64,000 nucleotides of DNA from Nocardioides sp. cx-173 (GTDB lineage Bacteria > Actinomycetota > Actinomycetes > Propionibacteriales > Nocardioidaceae), in assembly GCF_021117365.1 (NCBI RefSeq), contig NZ_CP088262.1, forward strand, positions 1,860,001-1,924,000, written 5' to 3'. A program made the position numbers and the translations under genes. The notes under the pieces were generated by a model that was not told the origin of the DNA, searched no databases, and saw only the letters and a list, made by a program, of their open reading frames with translations. Position 1 is the stretch's first letter; each line of letters begins with the position of its first letter. Below, piece by piece: positions 44,443 through 53,010 of this stretch.

Positions 44443-44448
44443 TATCGT
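44443..44448 (+). promoter_or_regulatory. -10 hexamer of PAC2 gene (leaderless)
   Basis: TATCGT ends six bases before the GTG start at 44455; no Shine-Dalgarno is visible. Confidence 0.5.
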
Positions 44449-44454
44449 TCCCCC

Positions 44455-45405
44455 GTGACCTCCGAACCCCGGCTCGTGCACATCGTCGACGACGTCCCCG
44501 AGCTCGAGGACGCCTCGGCGCTGACGATGGTCGTGGTGCTGGACGGCTTCCTCGACGCGGGCAGCTCGGCGGCGATCGCCAGCCGGTTCCTCGTGCAGCT
44601 CACCGAGGGCCGCGACGGGCGCGACGCCGGTCCCGTGGTCGCCACCTTCGACGTGGACCAGTTCCACGACTACCGCGCCCGGCGCCCGGCGATGTCGTTC
44701 ATCCGCGACCACTACGAGGCCTACGACGCGCCGCGGCTGGTCGTGCGGCTCCTGCACGACTCCGGGGACACCCCCTATCTCCTGCTCCAGGGTCCCGAGC
44801 CGGACAACCGCTGGGAGGCGTTCTCGCGCGCCGTGCGCGAGGTCGTGGAGCGCTTCGGCGTGACCCGGGTCGTGAGCCTCGGCTCGGTGCCCATGGCGGT
44901 GCCGCACACCCGGCCGGTCGCGATCACCCACCACGGCAACAACCCCGACCTGCTGACCGGGGAGAGCCCGTGGCGTGGCGAGCTGCGGATCCCCAGCAGC
45001 GCTCAGTCGCTGCTCGAGGTGCGCCTGGGGGAGTGGGGGCACGACGCTCTCGGCTACGTCGCGCACATCCCGCACTACCTGGCGCAGCTGGACTACCCGC
45101 GCGCGTCCCTGGCCCTGCTCGAGCACCTCGAGCTCGGCGGGCGGCTCACGCTGGACCTGACCGACGTGCGCGCCGAGGCGGAGGCGCGCGAGGAGGAGAT
45201 CGCCCACTACCTGTCCGCGAACGAGGAGGTCGCGGACGTGGTGGAGGCCCTGGAGCGTCAGTACGACGCGTTCGAGCGGGCCGAGGAGTCGGGGAGCAGC
45301 CTGCTGGCCGAGAACCAGCCGCTGCCGACCGGAGACGAGATCGGCCAGCAGTTCGAGCAGTTCCTGGCGGGGCTCGAGCGCCCGGACGACGAGCAGGGCA
45401 GCTAG
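44455..45405 (+). CDS. PAC2-family protein
   Basis: A 316-residue PAC2 protein, a family related to proteasome-assembly chaperones. Visible features are ALTMVVVLDGFLDAGSSAAIASRFLV, the VVATFDVDQFHDYRARRP strand, LLLQGPEPDNRWEAF, the glycine-rich VVSLGSVPMAVPHTRP and GYVAHIPHYLAQLDYPRASLALL. The C-terminus is an acidic helix (EEEIAHYLSANEEVADVVEALERQYDAFE). Function in actinobacteria is not established to me; a link to the proteasome is inferred. It overlaps the first tesB by one base. Confidence 0.93.
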   Translation: MTSEPRLVHIVDDVPELEDASALTMVVVLDGFLDAGSSAAIASRFLVQLTEGRDGRDAGPVVATFDVDQFHDYRARRPAMSFIRDHYEAYDAPRLVVRLLHDSGDTPYLLLQGPEPDNRWEAFSRAVREVVERFGVTRVVSLGSVPMAVPHTRPVAITHHGNNPDLLTGESPWRGELRIPSSAQSLLEVRLGEWGHDALGYVAHIPHYLAQLDYPRASLALLEHLELGGRLTLDLTDVRAEAEAREEEIAHYLSANEEVADVVEALERQYDAFERAEESGSSLLAENQPLPTGDEIGQQFEQFLAGLERPDDEQGS

Positions 45406-46280
45406 TGCCGCGCAACGCCGAGGAGCTCGTGCGGCTCCTCGATCTCGAGCGCCTCGACGACAACCTGTTCCGGGGCCGGCAGATGCCCTCGACACTGCCG
45501 CGGGTGTTCGGGGGGCAGGCCGCCGCCCAGGCGGTGGTCGCCGCCACCCGCACCGTCGACCCGGCGTACGCCGTGCACTCGCTGCACTCCTACTTCCTGC
45601 AGCCGGGTGACACGCAGGCGCCCACGATCTTCGACGTGGAGAACCTGCGCGACGGCCGGTCCTTCGCCACGCGGCGGGTGCTCGCCCGCCAGCACGGGCG
45701 GCCCATCTACGCGCTGACGGCGAACTTCCAGATCCCCGAGGACGGTTACGACCACGCCGAGCCGATGCCCACGGTGGTGCCGCCCGAGGAGGCCACCGAC
45801 GTGCGCGCGGCGCAACGCGAGCTGGACCCGGGCCGGGACACCTCGCACGACAGCGAGTGGGACGTCGCGGACTTCCGGTACGTCGGCAGCTCCGCCGACG
45901 CGCTGGCGGCGGACGGCGAGCAGACGGCCCGCCAGCAGCTCTGGCTCCGCGTCTCCTCCGCGCTGCCCGAGGACCCGTTCTGGCACGTCGCCGCGTTCAC
46001 CTACCTCTCCGACATGACCCTGATGGGCGCCGCGCTGGCGCCGCACGGCGTGCGGATGGGGGACCCGGACCTGCTGATCGCGTCGCTGGACCACTCGGTG
46101 TGGTTCCACCGCCCGTTCCGCGCCGACGAGTGGTGGCTCTACGACCAGGCCTCGCCCTCGGCGGCCGGTGGTCGCGGGCTCGTGCTCGCCAAGGTCTACG
46201 CGCACGACGGCACCCTCGCGGCGAGCGTGGCCCAGGAGGCGCTGCTGCGCCGCCGTGCCCGCGCCGGAGCGCGGTCATGA
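45405..46280 (+). CDS. tesB: acyl-CoA thioesterase II, copy 1
   Basis: A 291-residue double-hotdog TesB thioesterase releasing fatty acids from acyl-CoA. Features are LLDLERLDDNLFRGRQMPSTLPRVFGGQAAAQAVVAATRTVD, HSLHSYFLQPGDTQAPTIFDVENLRDGRSFATRRVLARQHGRPIY and the catalytic-half block ASLDHSVWFHRPFRADEWWLYDQASPSA. The GTG start overlaps the PAC2 stop by one base. An adjacent paralogue overlaps its 3' end by four bases. Confidence 0.96.
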   Translation: MPRNAEELVRLLDLERLDDNLFRGRQMPSTLPRVFGGQAAAQAVVAATRTVDPAYAVHSLHSYFLQPGDTQAPTIFDVENLRDGRSFATRRVLARQHGRPIYALTANFQIPEDGYDHAEPMPTVVPPEEATDVRAAQRELDPGRDTSHDSEWDVADFRYVGSSADALAADGEQTARQQLWLRVSSALPEDPFWHVAAFTYLSDMTLMGAALAPHGVRMGDPDLLIASLDHSVWFHRPFRADEWWLYDQASPSAAGGRGLVLAKVYAHDGTLAASVAQEALLRRRARAGARS

Positions 46281-47155
46281 CGACGACGGACGCCGCCGGC
46301 CAGGCCGCCACCGACGAGCTCGTCGGCCTGCTCGACCTGGAGCAGCTCGACGTGGACCTGTTCCGCGGTGCCCAGCCGGACTCCGAGCGCGCCCGCGTCT
46401 ACGGCGGCCAGGTCGCGGCGCAGGCGATGATCGCGGGCACGCGCACCGTGGACTCGGCGTACCAGCCGCACTCGCTGCACTCGTACTTCCTGCTCCCGGG
46501 CGACTACCAGGTGCCGATCATCTACGACGTGGAGCGGATCCGGGACGGCCGGGCCTTCGCCACCCGGCGCGTCGTGGCGCGCCAGCACGGGCGCCCGATC
46601 TACTACCAGACTCTCAACTTCCAGCGCAGCGAGGACGGCTTCGACCACCAGGACGCGATGCCGTCGGTGGCCGCCCCGGAGGACGGGCTCGACCTGGTCG
46701 AGCTGATGCGCGACCGCGGTGGCAAGGATGCCGACGCACTGGGCAAGGAGTGGTCCGCGCTCGAGGTGCGCTACCTCGGGCACACCGGCATGGGGCTGTC
46801 GGAGGACCCGCGCCACCCGGCGCAGGCGCGCATGTGGGTCCGGGTCAGGGGCACGCTGGGGGACGACCCGCTGGAGCACCTGGCCGTGTTCACCTACGCC
46901 AGCGACGTCAGCCTGCTGGGGGCCGCCCTGGCCGCCCACGAGGTCGATCCCGCCAAGACGATGATGGCCTCGCTGGATCACACGCTGTGGTTCCACCGGC
47001 CGTTTCGCGCCGACGGGTGGTGGCTCTACGACCAGTGGTCACCCTCGGCGAGCGGTGGACGCGGCCTGTCGTTCGGTCGGGTGTTCACCCAGGACGGCGT
47101 CCTGGCGGCCACCGCGGCGCAAGAAGGACTGATCCGGCCGCGACGCCCCCGCTGA
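46277..47155 (+). CDS. tesB: acyl-CoA thioesterase II, copy 2
   Basis: A 292-residue tandem paralogue of the preceding gene with the same blocks (VYGGQVAAQAMIAGTRTVDSAY, HSLHSYFLLPGDYQVPIIYDVERIRDGRAFATRRVVARQHGRPIYY, SLDHTLWFHRPFRADGWWLYDQWSPSASGGRGL). It lacks the Asp-rich middle loop of copy 1 and has its own (LMRDRGGKDADALG), so substrate chain length may differ. Co-translated with copy 1 by ATGA. Confidence 0.96.
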   Translation: MTTTDAAGQAATDELVGLLDLEQLDVDLFRGAQPDSERARVYGGQVAAQAMIAGTRTVDSAYQPHSLHSYFLLPGDYQVPIIYDVERIRDGRAFATRRVVARQHGRPIYYQTLNFQRSEDGFDHQDAMPSVAAPEDGLDLVELMRDRGGKDADALGKEWSALEVRYLGHTGMGLSEDPRHPAQARMWVRVRGTLGDDPLEHLAVFTYASDVSLLGAALAAHEVDPAKTMMASLDHTLWFHRPFRADGWWLYDQWSPSASGGRGLSFGRVFTQDGVLAATAAQEGLIRPRRPR

Positions 47156-48004
47156 TCAGAGGGCGGCGGTCGTCGTCCCGGCGAGGTGCGGTGCGCCGGA
47201 TCGGGGGTCGCTGAGCGCGAACGCGTAGCCGGCGTCGGTGGGGCGCGAGCCGAACGCGACGGAGCCCGGCAGCAGGATCGGCTTCTTGAAGGCGACGTCG
47301 ACGCGGACCGCATCGGGCAGCCGGTTCTCCAGTGCGCCGACGCAGCGGGCCATGCTCCACATGCCGTGCGCGATCTGCCGGGGGAAGCCCAGCGCCTTGG
47401 CGGTCAACGTGTAGAGGTGGATCGGGTTGTGGTCGCCGGAGACGCCGGCGTACCGGCGGCCGAGGTCGCCCTCGAGCCGCCAGACGGTGCCCGTCGGTGC
47501 GACCTCGGGGAACGTCGTGCCGCCGGGTGCCTCGGCGTCGCCCCGGCCGCGGCGCAGGAAGGTCGACGTCTCCTCCCACACCAGCTCTCCACGGGAGTGG
47601 ACCTTGGTGACCATGTCGAACACGCGGCCCTTGGCGTGGGCGCGCAACTGCTCGGCGTGGGCGGTCACCTGCAGCTCCTCGGTGACGCCGATCGGTCGGT
47701 GCTGGGTGATCGAGTTCTCCAGGTGAACCGTCCCGATCGCGGGGAACGGGAACGAGGCGTCGGTCATGATCTGCATGTGCAGGCCGAAGGCCAGCAGGTG
47801 CGGGTAGGGCAGGGGGACGACGTCCTTGCGGGGGAACCCGCACAGCGCCGCGTAGGCCGCGGCGTGGTCGACGTCGATCGGCACGTCGTGCCGGGTCAGC
47901 GTCAGGTCGGGCAACTCCCCGCCGCTCTTGCGGATGCCGGGGAGCAGGTTGACCCCGGGCAGGGCGGGCAGCGCCGCCTTGACCAGCACGGGCAGGCCGG
48001 CCAC
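47156..48004 (-). CDS. MaoC-like double-hotdog dehydratase (HtdX-like)
   Basis: A 282-residue protein with two hotdog domains. The second has the hydratase-2 motif YAGVSGDHNPIHLYTLTAKALGFPRQIAHGMW, with the catalytic Asp and His. The first half (residues ~30-140) is degenerate. In mycobacteria, htdX sits next to fabG4 and fadA2 exactly as here and dehydrates 3-hydroxyacyl thioesters. The GTG start overlaps nothing; one base separates it from the FabG stop, so the two form one minus-strand operon. Confidence 0.93.
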   Translation of the reverse strand: MAGLPVLVKAALPALPGVNLLPGIRKSGGELPDLTLTRHDVPIDVDHAAAYAALCGFPRKDVVPLPYPHLLAFGLHMQIMTDASFPFPAIGTVHLENSITQHRPIGVTEELQVTAHAEQLRAHAKGRVFDMVTKVHSRGELVWEETSTFLRRGRGDAEAPGGTTFPEVAPTGTVWRLEGDLGRRYAGVSGDHNPIHLYTLTAKALGFPRQIAHGMWSMARCVGALENRLPDAVRVDVAFKKPILLPGSVAFGSRPTDAGYAFALSDPRSGAPHLAGTTTAAL

Positions 48005-48005
48005 G

Positions 48006-49340
48006 TCAGGCCCCCAGCATCATCTGGCCGCACACGCGGACGACGTTGCCGCTGACCGCGGTGGAGGCCGGGTTGGCGTACCAGGCGACGGTCTCGGCGA
48101 CGTCGACGGGCAGACCGCCCTGCGACATCGCGTTGAGTCGCTGGCCGACCTCCCTGGTCGCGAACGGCACTGCGGCGGTCATCTGGGTGATGATGAAGCC
48201 GGGGGCGACGGCGTTGATCGTGATCCCGTCGGTGAGCTCGTCGGCCAGGGAGTCGACGAGGCCGATGACGCCGGCCTTGGAGGCGGCGTAGTTGGTCTGA
48301 CCGACGTTGCCGGCGATGCCGGCGATGCTCGCGACGCCGATGATGGAGCCACCTTCGTTCACGACCCCCTGCTCGAGGAGCTCGCGGGTGATCAGCTCCG
48401 GGGCGGTCAAGTTGACCGCGATCACCGAGTCCCAGCGGGCGTCGTCCATGTTGGCCAGCTTCTTGTCGCGGGTGATCCCGGCGTTGTGCACGACGACGTC
48501 GACCCCACCGTGCTTCTCCTTGAGGTGGTGCGCGATCCGCTGCGGGGCGTCCTTGCCGGTGATGTCGAGGGTCAGCCAGTCGCCGTCCAGCTCCTTCATG
48601 AGCGACTGCAGCTCGCTGGCGGCCTGGGGGACGTCGACGCCGACCACGGTGGCGCCGTCACGGTGCAGCACCCGGGCGATCTGCTCGCCGATGCCACGGC
48701 TGGCACCCGTGACCAGCGCGACCTTGCCGACCAGGGGCTTGGTCCAGTCCTCCACCGTGGGGGCGACGGTCGTCCCGTGGGCGCCGATGCGGACGACCTG
48801 ACCGGAGACGTAGGCGGACTTGGGGGAGAGCAGGAAGGCCAAGGTGCTGGTCATCGCGCTCTCGGCGCCGTCGGCGACGTAGACGAGCTGCACCGTGCCG
48901 CCGCGGCCGATCTCCTTGCCGAGGCTGCGGGTGAAGCCCTCGAGCGCGCGCTGGGCGACGCGCTCGGCGCCGGCGACCGACTCCGGCGGCGTACCGATCA
49001 CGACGACGCGCGGGCAGGTGTCGAGGCTGCGCAGGACGGGGGAGAAGAACTCACGCAGCGCGTGCAGGTCGGCGCTGGAGGTGAGGCCGGTGGCGTCGAA
49101 GACCAGGCCCTTGAACCGGGCGCCGTCCTCGGCGGTCTCGGTCGAGCTGATCTCGAGCGTGTCCAGCAGTCCGGGCAGCGACTCCGCGAGGCGGCCGCGA
49201 CCGCCGACCAGCACCGTGCCGTCCACGAGCGGCGCGCCCTCGGTGTAGCGCTCCAGCGGGGTGGGCGAGGGCAGGCCGAGGTTCTTGACCAGCAGCTTGC
49301 CGAGCGGGGACTGGGTGAAGCCCTGGTAGCGGTCGCTCAT
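48006..49340 (-). CDS. fabG4: 3-oxoacyl-ACP/CoA reductase, high-molecular-weight FabG
   Basis: A 444-residue FabG4-type reductase. The N-terminal ~205 residues are a flavodoxin-like domain lacking the nucleotide motif (VLVGGRGRLAESLPGLLDTL, KGLVFDATGLTS). The C-terminal SDR domain has TGASRGIG, HNAGITRDK, and the catalytic Ser and YAASK, ending AVAPGFIITQMTA. It reduces 3-oxoacyl thioesters with NADH in the mycobacterial orthologue. The start is MSDRY at 49340, with GGAGGA upstream; 14 more residues would be needed for the longer frame. Operon with htdX-like gene; divergent from the thiolase. Confidence 0.94.
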   Translation of the reverse strand: MSDRYQGFTQSPLGKLLVKNLGLPSPTPLERYTEGAPLVDGTVLVGGRGRLAESLPGLLDTLEISSTETAEDGARFKGLVFDATGLTSSADLHALREFFSPVLRSLDTCPRVVVIGTPPESVAGAERVAQRALEGFTRSLGKEIGRGGTVQLVYVADGAESAMTSTLAFLLSPKSAYVSGQVVRIGAHGTTVAPTVEDWTKPLVGKVALVTGASRGIGEQIARVLHRDGATVVGVDVPQAASELQSLMKELDGDWLTLDITGKDAPQRIAHHLKEKHGGVDVVVHNAGITRDKKLANMDDARWDSVIAVNLTAPELITRELLEQGVVNEGGSIIGVASIAGIAGNVGQTNYAASKAGVIGLVDSLADELTDGITINAVAPGFIITQMTAAVPFATREVGQRLNAMSQGGLPVDVAETVAWYANPASTAVSGNVVRVCGQMMLGA

Positions 49341-49390
49341 GGTGTGCGAGGTCCTCCGTGCGTCGTGGATGTGCAGGTTCATGTAACTCC

Positions 49391-49412
49391 AGGTGTAACT
49401 CGGAGTCCACCT
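49391..49412. promoter_or_regulatory. TetR-type inverted repeat between fabG4 and thiolase genes
   Basis: AGGTGTAACTC and GAGTCCACCT form an imperfect palindrome around one base. The left half matches the half-site AGGTGCAACT in front of the nearby TetR gene with a single change. A further GTAACTCC half-site lies at 49383-49390. Confidence 0.7.
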
Positions 49413-49470
49413 TTCGTGACCTCCCCCTCATTGCCTTCTCCGTGGGCGCCGCGCGCGCGAGGATGGGTCC

Positions 49471-50754
49471 ATGATCGAACGTACCCGTCGCGTCGCCGTG
49501 CTCGGCGGCAACCGGATCCCCTTCGCCCGCTCCAACACCGTCTACGCGGGGGTGTCGAACCAGGACATGCTCACCGCCGCCATCGACGGGCTGGTGGCGC
49601 GCTACGGCCTCGAGGGTGAGCGCCTGGGCGAGGTCGTGGCCGGTGCCGTGCTCAAGCACGCCCGCGACTTCAACCTGACGCGCGAGTCGGTGCTGGGCTC
49701 CAAGCTGTCTCCTGCGACCCCCGCGACCGACATCCAGCAGGCGTGCGGCACCGGCCTGCAGGCAGCGATCCAGGTCGCCAACAAGATCGCCCTTGGCCAG
49801 ATCGAGGTCGGCATCGCCGGCGGCACCGACACCACCTCGGATGCGCCTGTCGCGATCAGCGACCGGCTGCGCAAGAAGCTGATGAGGGTCAACGCGGCGC
49901 GTGACACCAAGTCGCGTCTCGCCGCGCTGGCGGCGATCCGCCCGGGCGACATCGGTCTCGAGATCCCCCAGAACGGCGAGCCGCGCACCGGGTTGTCGAT
50001 GGGCGAGCACGCCGCGCTGACCGCGCTGGAGTGGCAGATCGGGCGCGAGGAGCAGGACGAGCTCGCGGCGGCCTCGCACCAGAACCTCGCCGCGGCGTAC
50101 GAGGCCGGCTTCCTCGACGACCAGATCACGCCGTTCCGCGGCGTGGAGCGGGACAACAACCTGCGTCCCGACTCCACCGCCGAGAAGCTCGGCAAGCTCA
50201 AGCCCGTGTTCGGCAAGGGCGAGGCGGCCACGATGACGGCGGGCAACTCCACGCCGCTGACCGACGGCGCTTCCGTCGTGCTGCTGGCCTCCGAGGAGTG
50301 GGCCGAGGAGCGCGGCCTGCCGGTGCTGGCCTACCTCACGGCCTACGAGACGGCTGCGGTCGACTACGTGCACGGCGGCGAGGGTCTGCTGATGGCGCCG
50401 GCGTACGCGATGGCGCGGATGCTGCAGCGCGAGGGGTTGACCCTGCAGGACTTCGACTACTACGAAATCCACGAGGCCTTCGCCTCGCAGGTGCTCTCGA
50501 CGCTCAAGGCGTGGGAGGACCCGGTGTTCTGCAAGGAGCGCCTCGGTCTGGACGCACCCCTCGGAGCCATCGACCGCGCCAAGCTCAACGTCCACGGGTC
50601 CTCGCTGGCCGCCGGACACCCGTTCGCCGCGACCGGCGGCCGGATCGTGAACGTCCTCGCGAAGCTGCTTGCCCAGCAGGGCTCGGGCCGCGGTGTGATC
50701 TCGGTGTGCGCGGCCGGCGGGCAGGGCGTGACCGCGATCCTCGAGCGTCCCTGA
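49471..50754 (+). CDS. acetyl-CoA C-acetyltransferase (thiolase, FadA2-like)
   Basis: A 427-residue thiolase. The nucleophilic Cys lies in DIQQACGTGLQAAIQVANKIALGQ, the His in the NEAF-equivalent IHEAFASQVLSTL, GHPFAATGGR is the CoA-binding block, and the second catalytic Cys is in SVCAAGGQG. It splits or forms 3-oxoacyl-CoA. Its divergence from fabG4 and the htdX-like gene reproduces the M. tuberculosis Rv0241c-Rv0243 order, so it probably belongs to the same fatty-acid pathway and regulon. Confidence 0.96.
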   Translation: MIERTRRVAVLGGNRIPFARSNTVYAGVSNQDMLTAAIDGLVARYGLEGERLGEVVAGAVLKHARDFNLTRESVLGSKLSPATPATDIQQACGTGLQAAIQVANKIALGQIEVGIAGGTDTTSDAPVAISDRLRKKLMRVNAARDTKSRLAALAAIRPGDIGLEIPQNGEPRTGLSMGEHAALTALEWQIGREEQDELAAASHQNLAAAYEAGFLDDQITPFRGVERDNNLRPDSTAEKLGKLKPVFGKGEAATMTAGNSTPLTDGASVVLLASEEWAEERGLPVLAYLTAYETAAVDYVHGGEGLLMAPAYAMARMLQREGLTLQDFDYYEIHEAFASQVLSTLKAWEDPVFCKERLGLDAPLGAIDRAKLNVHGSSLAAGHPFAATGGRIVNVLAKLLAQQGSGRGVISVCAAGGQGVTAILERP

Positions 50755-50790
50755 CCTTCGCCTGACCCCAGCACCTGACCAGCAACACGA

Positions 50791-50816
50791 CGCCCGGTCC
50801 GCTTCGGGTCCGGGCG
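50791..50816. terminator. hairpin between convergent thiolase and TetR genes
   Basis: CGCCCGG and CCGGGCG arms with a short inner stem could stop transcription from both sides; no T-tract. Confidence 0.45.
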
Positions 50817-50839
50817 GTCGGTGCGTCCGGAGGCCGTCC

Positions 50840-51529
50840 TCAGGGCCGGACGAGCGCGAGCGCGGTGGCCACCAGATGGTTGCGCACCTGCTCGGGTGAG
50901 ATCGCGCCCACCGTGGGCACGCCGGGAGAGGCCTCGGCCACGAGGATCCCGACACGGGCGAGCTGCAGCGCGCCCAGGCCGCTGGCGTAGAGCATGTTGG
51001 CGAGCAGGGTGGGATCCTCGGTGTCGCTCGAGAACTCACCTGAGTCAATCCCGTTCTGGATCGCGGTCGAGAGCACGGCCAGGCACGACGAGATCCCACG
51101 CCCTAGCCGGAACAGCGCCCCCTCGGAGATCTCCTCGAGCAGCTCGCCGCCCGGTCGGCGCATCAGCGCCTGGGCGCAGTCGATGAACGCGGGGTGGGCG
51201 ATCCCGTAGTCGACGAAGGCCGTCACCAGCCGCTGTAGGGAGTCCGCCGCGTCGTCGCCCTGCTCGGCCGAGTCGGCCAACGCCTCGCGGAGCTCGTCGA
51301 GGTAGCCGACCAAGGTGAGCGCGAAGAGCTCTTCCTTGCCGGTGAAGTGCCGGTAGACGATTGCGCGGTTGATGCCGACGGCGCGCGCGATGTCCTCGAT
51401 CTGGGCCTCCCCGGTGCCTCGCTCGTCGAAGAGCGCGCGGGTGGCGGCGATGATCTCCGCCTCGCGGGCACGCCGTCGTGCCGCACCTGCGCGGCGGCGA
51501 CCGTCGCTCTCGGGGGCCTTGGTGCTCAT
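50840..51529 (-). CDS. TetR-family regulator of the adjacent fatty-acid genes
   Basis: A 229-residue repressor. The helix-turn-helix is AQIEDIARAVGINRAIVYRHFTGKEELFALTL, followed by a helical ligand domain (LQRLVTAFVDYGIAHPAFIDCAQALMRR). The ATG at 51529 is chosen because TACGCT ends six bases upstream (leaderless) and because the longer open frame crosses the operator. A perfect palindrome occupies the promoter spacer. The shared half-site with the fabG4/thiolase intergenic region predicts that it controls those genes; an acyl-CoA ligand is inferred. Confidence 0.94.
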   Translation of the reverse strand: MSTKAPESDGRRRAGAARRRAREAEIIAATRALFDERGTGEAQIEDIARAVGINRAIVYRHFTGKEELFALTLVGYLDELREALADSAEQGDDAADSLQRLVTAFVDYGIAHPAFIDCAQALMRRPGGELLEEISEGALFRLGRGISSCLAVLSTAIQNGIDSGEFSSDTEDPTLLANMLYASGLGALQLARVGILVAEASPGVPTVGAISPEQVRNHLVATALALVRP

Positions 51530-51535
51530 GGGGCC

Positions 51536-51541
51536 AGCGTA
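51536..51541 (-). promoter_or_regulatory. -10 hexamer of TetR gene (leaderless)
   Basis: TACGCT on the minus strand ends six bases before the ATG; the operator at 51547-51565 fills the spacer and -35 zone. Confidence 0.6.
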
Positions 51542-51546
51542 GACAG

Positions 51547-51565
51547 GTGCAACTGAGAGTTGCAC
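51547..51565. promoter_or_regulatory. TetR operator, autoregulatory
   Basis: GTGCAACT-GAG-AGTTGCAC, perfect eight-base arms. The outer ACAGGT/ACCTGT pairs extend it off-centre by two bases. Confidence 0.85.
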
Positions 51566-51605
51566 ACCTGTGACAGGTTCTCGGGGAGCGCCGTCCAACC
51601 GAATG

Positions 51606-52934
51606 TCACTCGCGCCGGGGTCGGTGGCGCACCCAGCCGCGCTCGATGCCGAGTCGCGTCGGTGGTCGGAGCTCCGGGCGTCCGTCATCGGCGATCCGCA
51701 CCTCCCAAGGCGTCTGGTGGATCGTGCGGTGGTGGTGGCCGCACAGCAGCACCAGGTTGGACAGGCAGGTGGTGCCGCCGTCGGCCCACGACACGATGTG
51801 GTGGGCATGGCCCATGACCGGCGGCCGGGTGCACCCCGGGAACGCACAGTGCCGGTCACGCTCGACGAGTGCCCGCCACAGTGGGGCGGTCACCAGCCGG
51901 CGAGTGCGCCCGACGTCGAGCACCTCGCCGTCGGTGCCCAGCACCATCGGGACGACATCGGCGTCGCAGGCCATCCTCCGGGCGACCTCGGGGGAGACGT
52001 CGAGGCCGTCGTCGGTGCGACCGCGCTCGCACAGCTCCCCGCGCAGCGCCTCGAGGCTCATCGTCACCGTGACCCGCGGTCGGGCGCCGTGCGACTCCGG
52101 CGGAAGGTCGGTGTCGAGCGCGTGCTGCGCGATCCCGACGAGCGCGTCCCACATGCGGACGCCGAAGTCCCGGCGGTCGGGGAGCTCCTGGCAGGTCTCG
52201 GGATCGACCTGGGGCACGGGCGCCGTGAGCGGCAGCAGGGCCGCGCGCAGGATGGTGCCGTCCTCGACCGACCCGCGGCCCTTGACGGTGATGCCGCCGG
52301 CGCCGTCGTCGGTGACGGTGAGGAACCGACGCTGATGCGCGACCCGGTCCTCGCGTGCCAGCTGCGCCTCCGCAGTCCGCGCCGTCCGGTCGGGGTCGAC
52401 GGCCTCGATGACGTCGCGTCCGTGCCGGGCGAGCTCGGTGGCCGTGCTCCGGGTCGCCTCGTCCAGCAGCTCGCGTTCGACGGTGTCGCGCAGCCTGTCG
52501 TCGCCGGGCAGCCGGTCGACCGCGTTGAGGAGGACGTCGGCCTGCTCCGGGCTCACCGTGCCGGACACCAGCGCCTCCAGGGTGGCGGGCCGGTTGTTGA
52601 CCAGCTCGGTGGCGTGGTCGACGGTCTGCTTCCCTTGGCCCCGGCGTACGCCGGCCAGGTGGGAGTACCAATCGGCGGTCGACCCCCAGCCCAGCCTCTC
52701 CTTGGCGATGCCACGCGCGTCGATCTCGGCCAGGAGCTGTGCCTCGAGGGCGCGCTCCGTGGCGCGCATCCCCTGAAGGCTCTCCATCATCGACACGAGA
52801 ACGACGTCGGGCTCACCGGCCCAGTCGTGGCGGGTCAGCGTGTGGAGGTTGGCAGCCGCCTCCGAGACCTGGTCGTCGGGGGTGGGCAGGGGGAGCGCCG
52901 AGATCGCCATGTCCACCAGCGAACCAGCCGGCAC
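51606..52934 (-). CDS. DUF222 domain HNH endonuclease-like protein
   Basis: A 442-residue protein with the helical DUF222 domain over most of its length and a C-terminal HNH domain: RDRHCAFPGCTRPPVMGHAHHIVSWADGGTTCLSNLVLLCGHHHRTIHQ, with the CxxxC and CxxH zinc ligands and the HH/N/H catalytic residues. This is a large actinobacterial family, often multicopy, related to 13E12 repeat proteins; its cellular role is not known to me. The start is uncertain between GTG 52934 and the ATG 24 bases inside (MAISALP). Confidence 0.93.
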   Translation of the reverse strand: MPAGSLVDMAISALPLPTPDDQVSEAAANLHTLTRHDWAGEPDVVLVSMMESLQGMRATERALEAQLLAEIDARGIAKERLGWGSTADWYSHLAGVRRGQGKQTVDHATELVNNRPATLEALVSGTVSPEQADVLLNAVDRLPGDDRLRDTVERELLDEATRSTATELARHGRDVIEAVDPDRTARTAEAQLAREDRVAHQRRFLTVTDDGAGGITVKGRGSVEDGTILRAALLPLTAPVPQVDPETCQELPDRRDFGVRMWDALVGIAQHALDTDLPPESHGARPRVTVTMSLEALRGELCERGRTDDGLDVSPEVARRMACDADVVPMVLGTDGEVLDVGRTRRLVTAPLWRALVERDRHCAFPGCTRPPVMGHAHHIVSWADGGTTCLSNLVLLCGHHHRTIHQTPWEVRIADDGRPELRPPTRLGIERGWVRHRPRRE

Positions 52935-53010
52935 CGCCGCTCGCGGGCCACGCCCCTGGGCCTGTGGAGAGCCAGCACGCCCGATCCGCCTGTGGATGGT
53001 TTCTGGCCGC

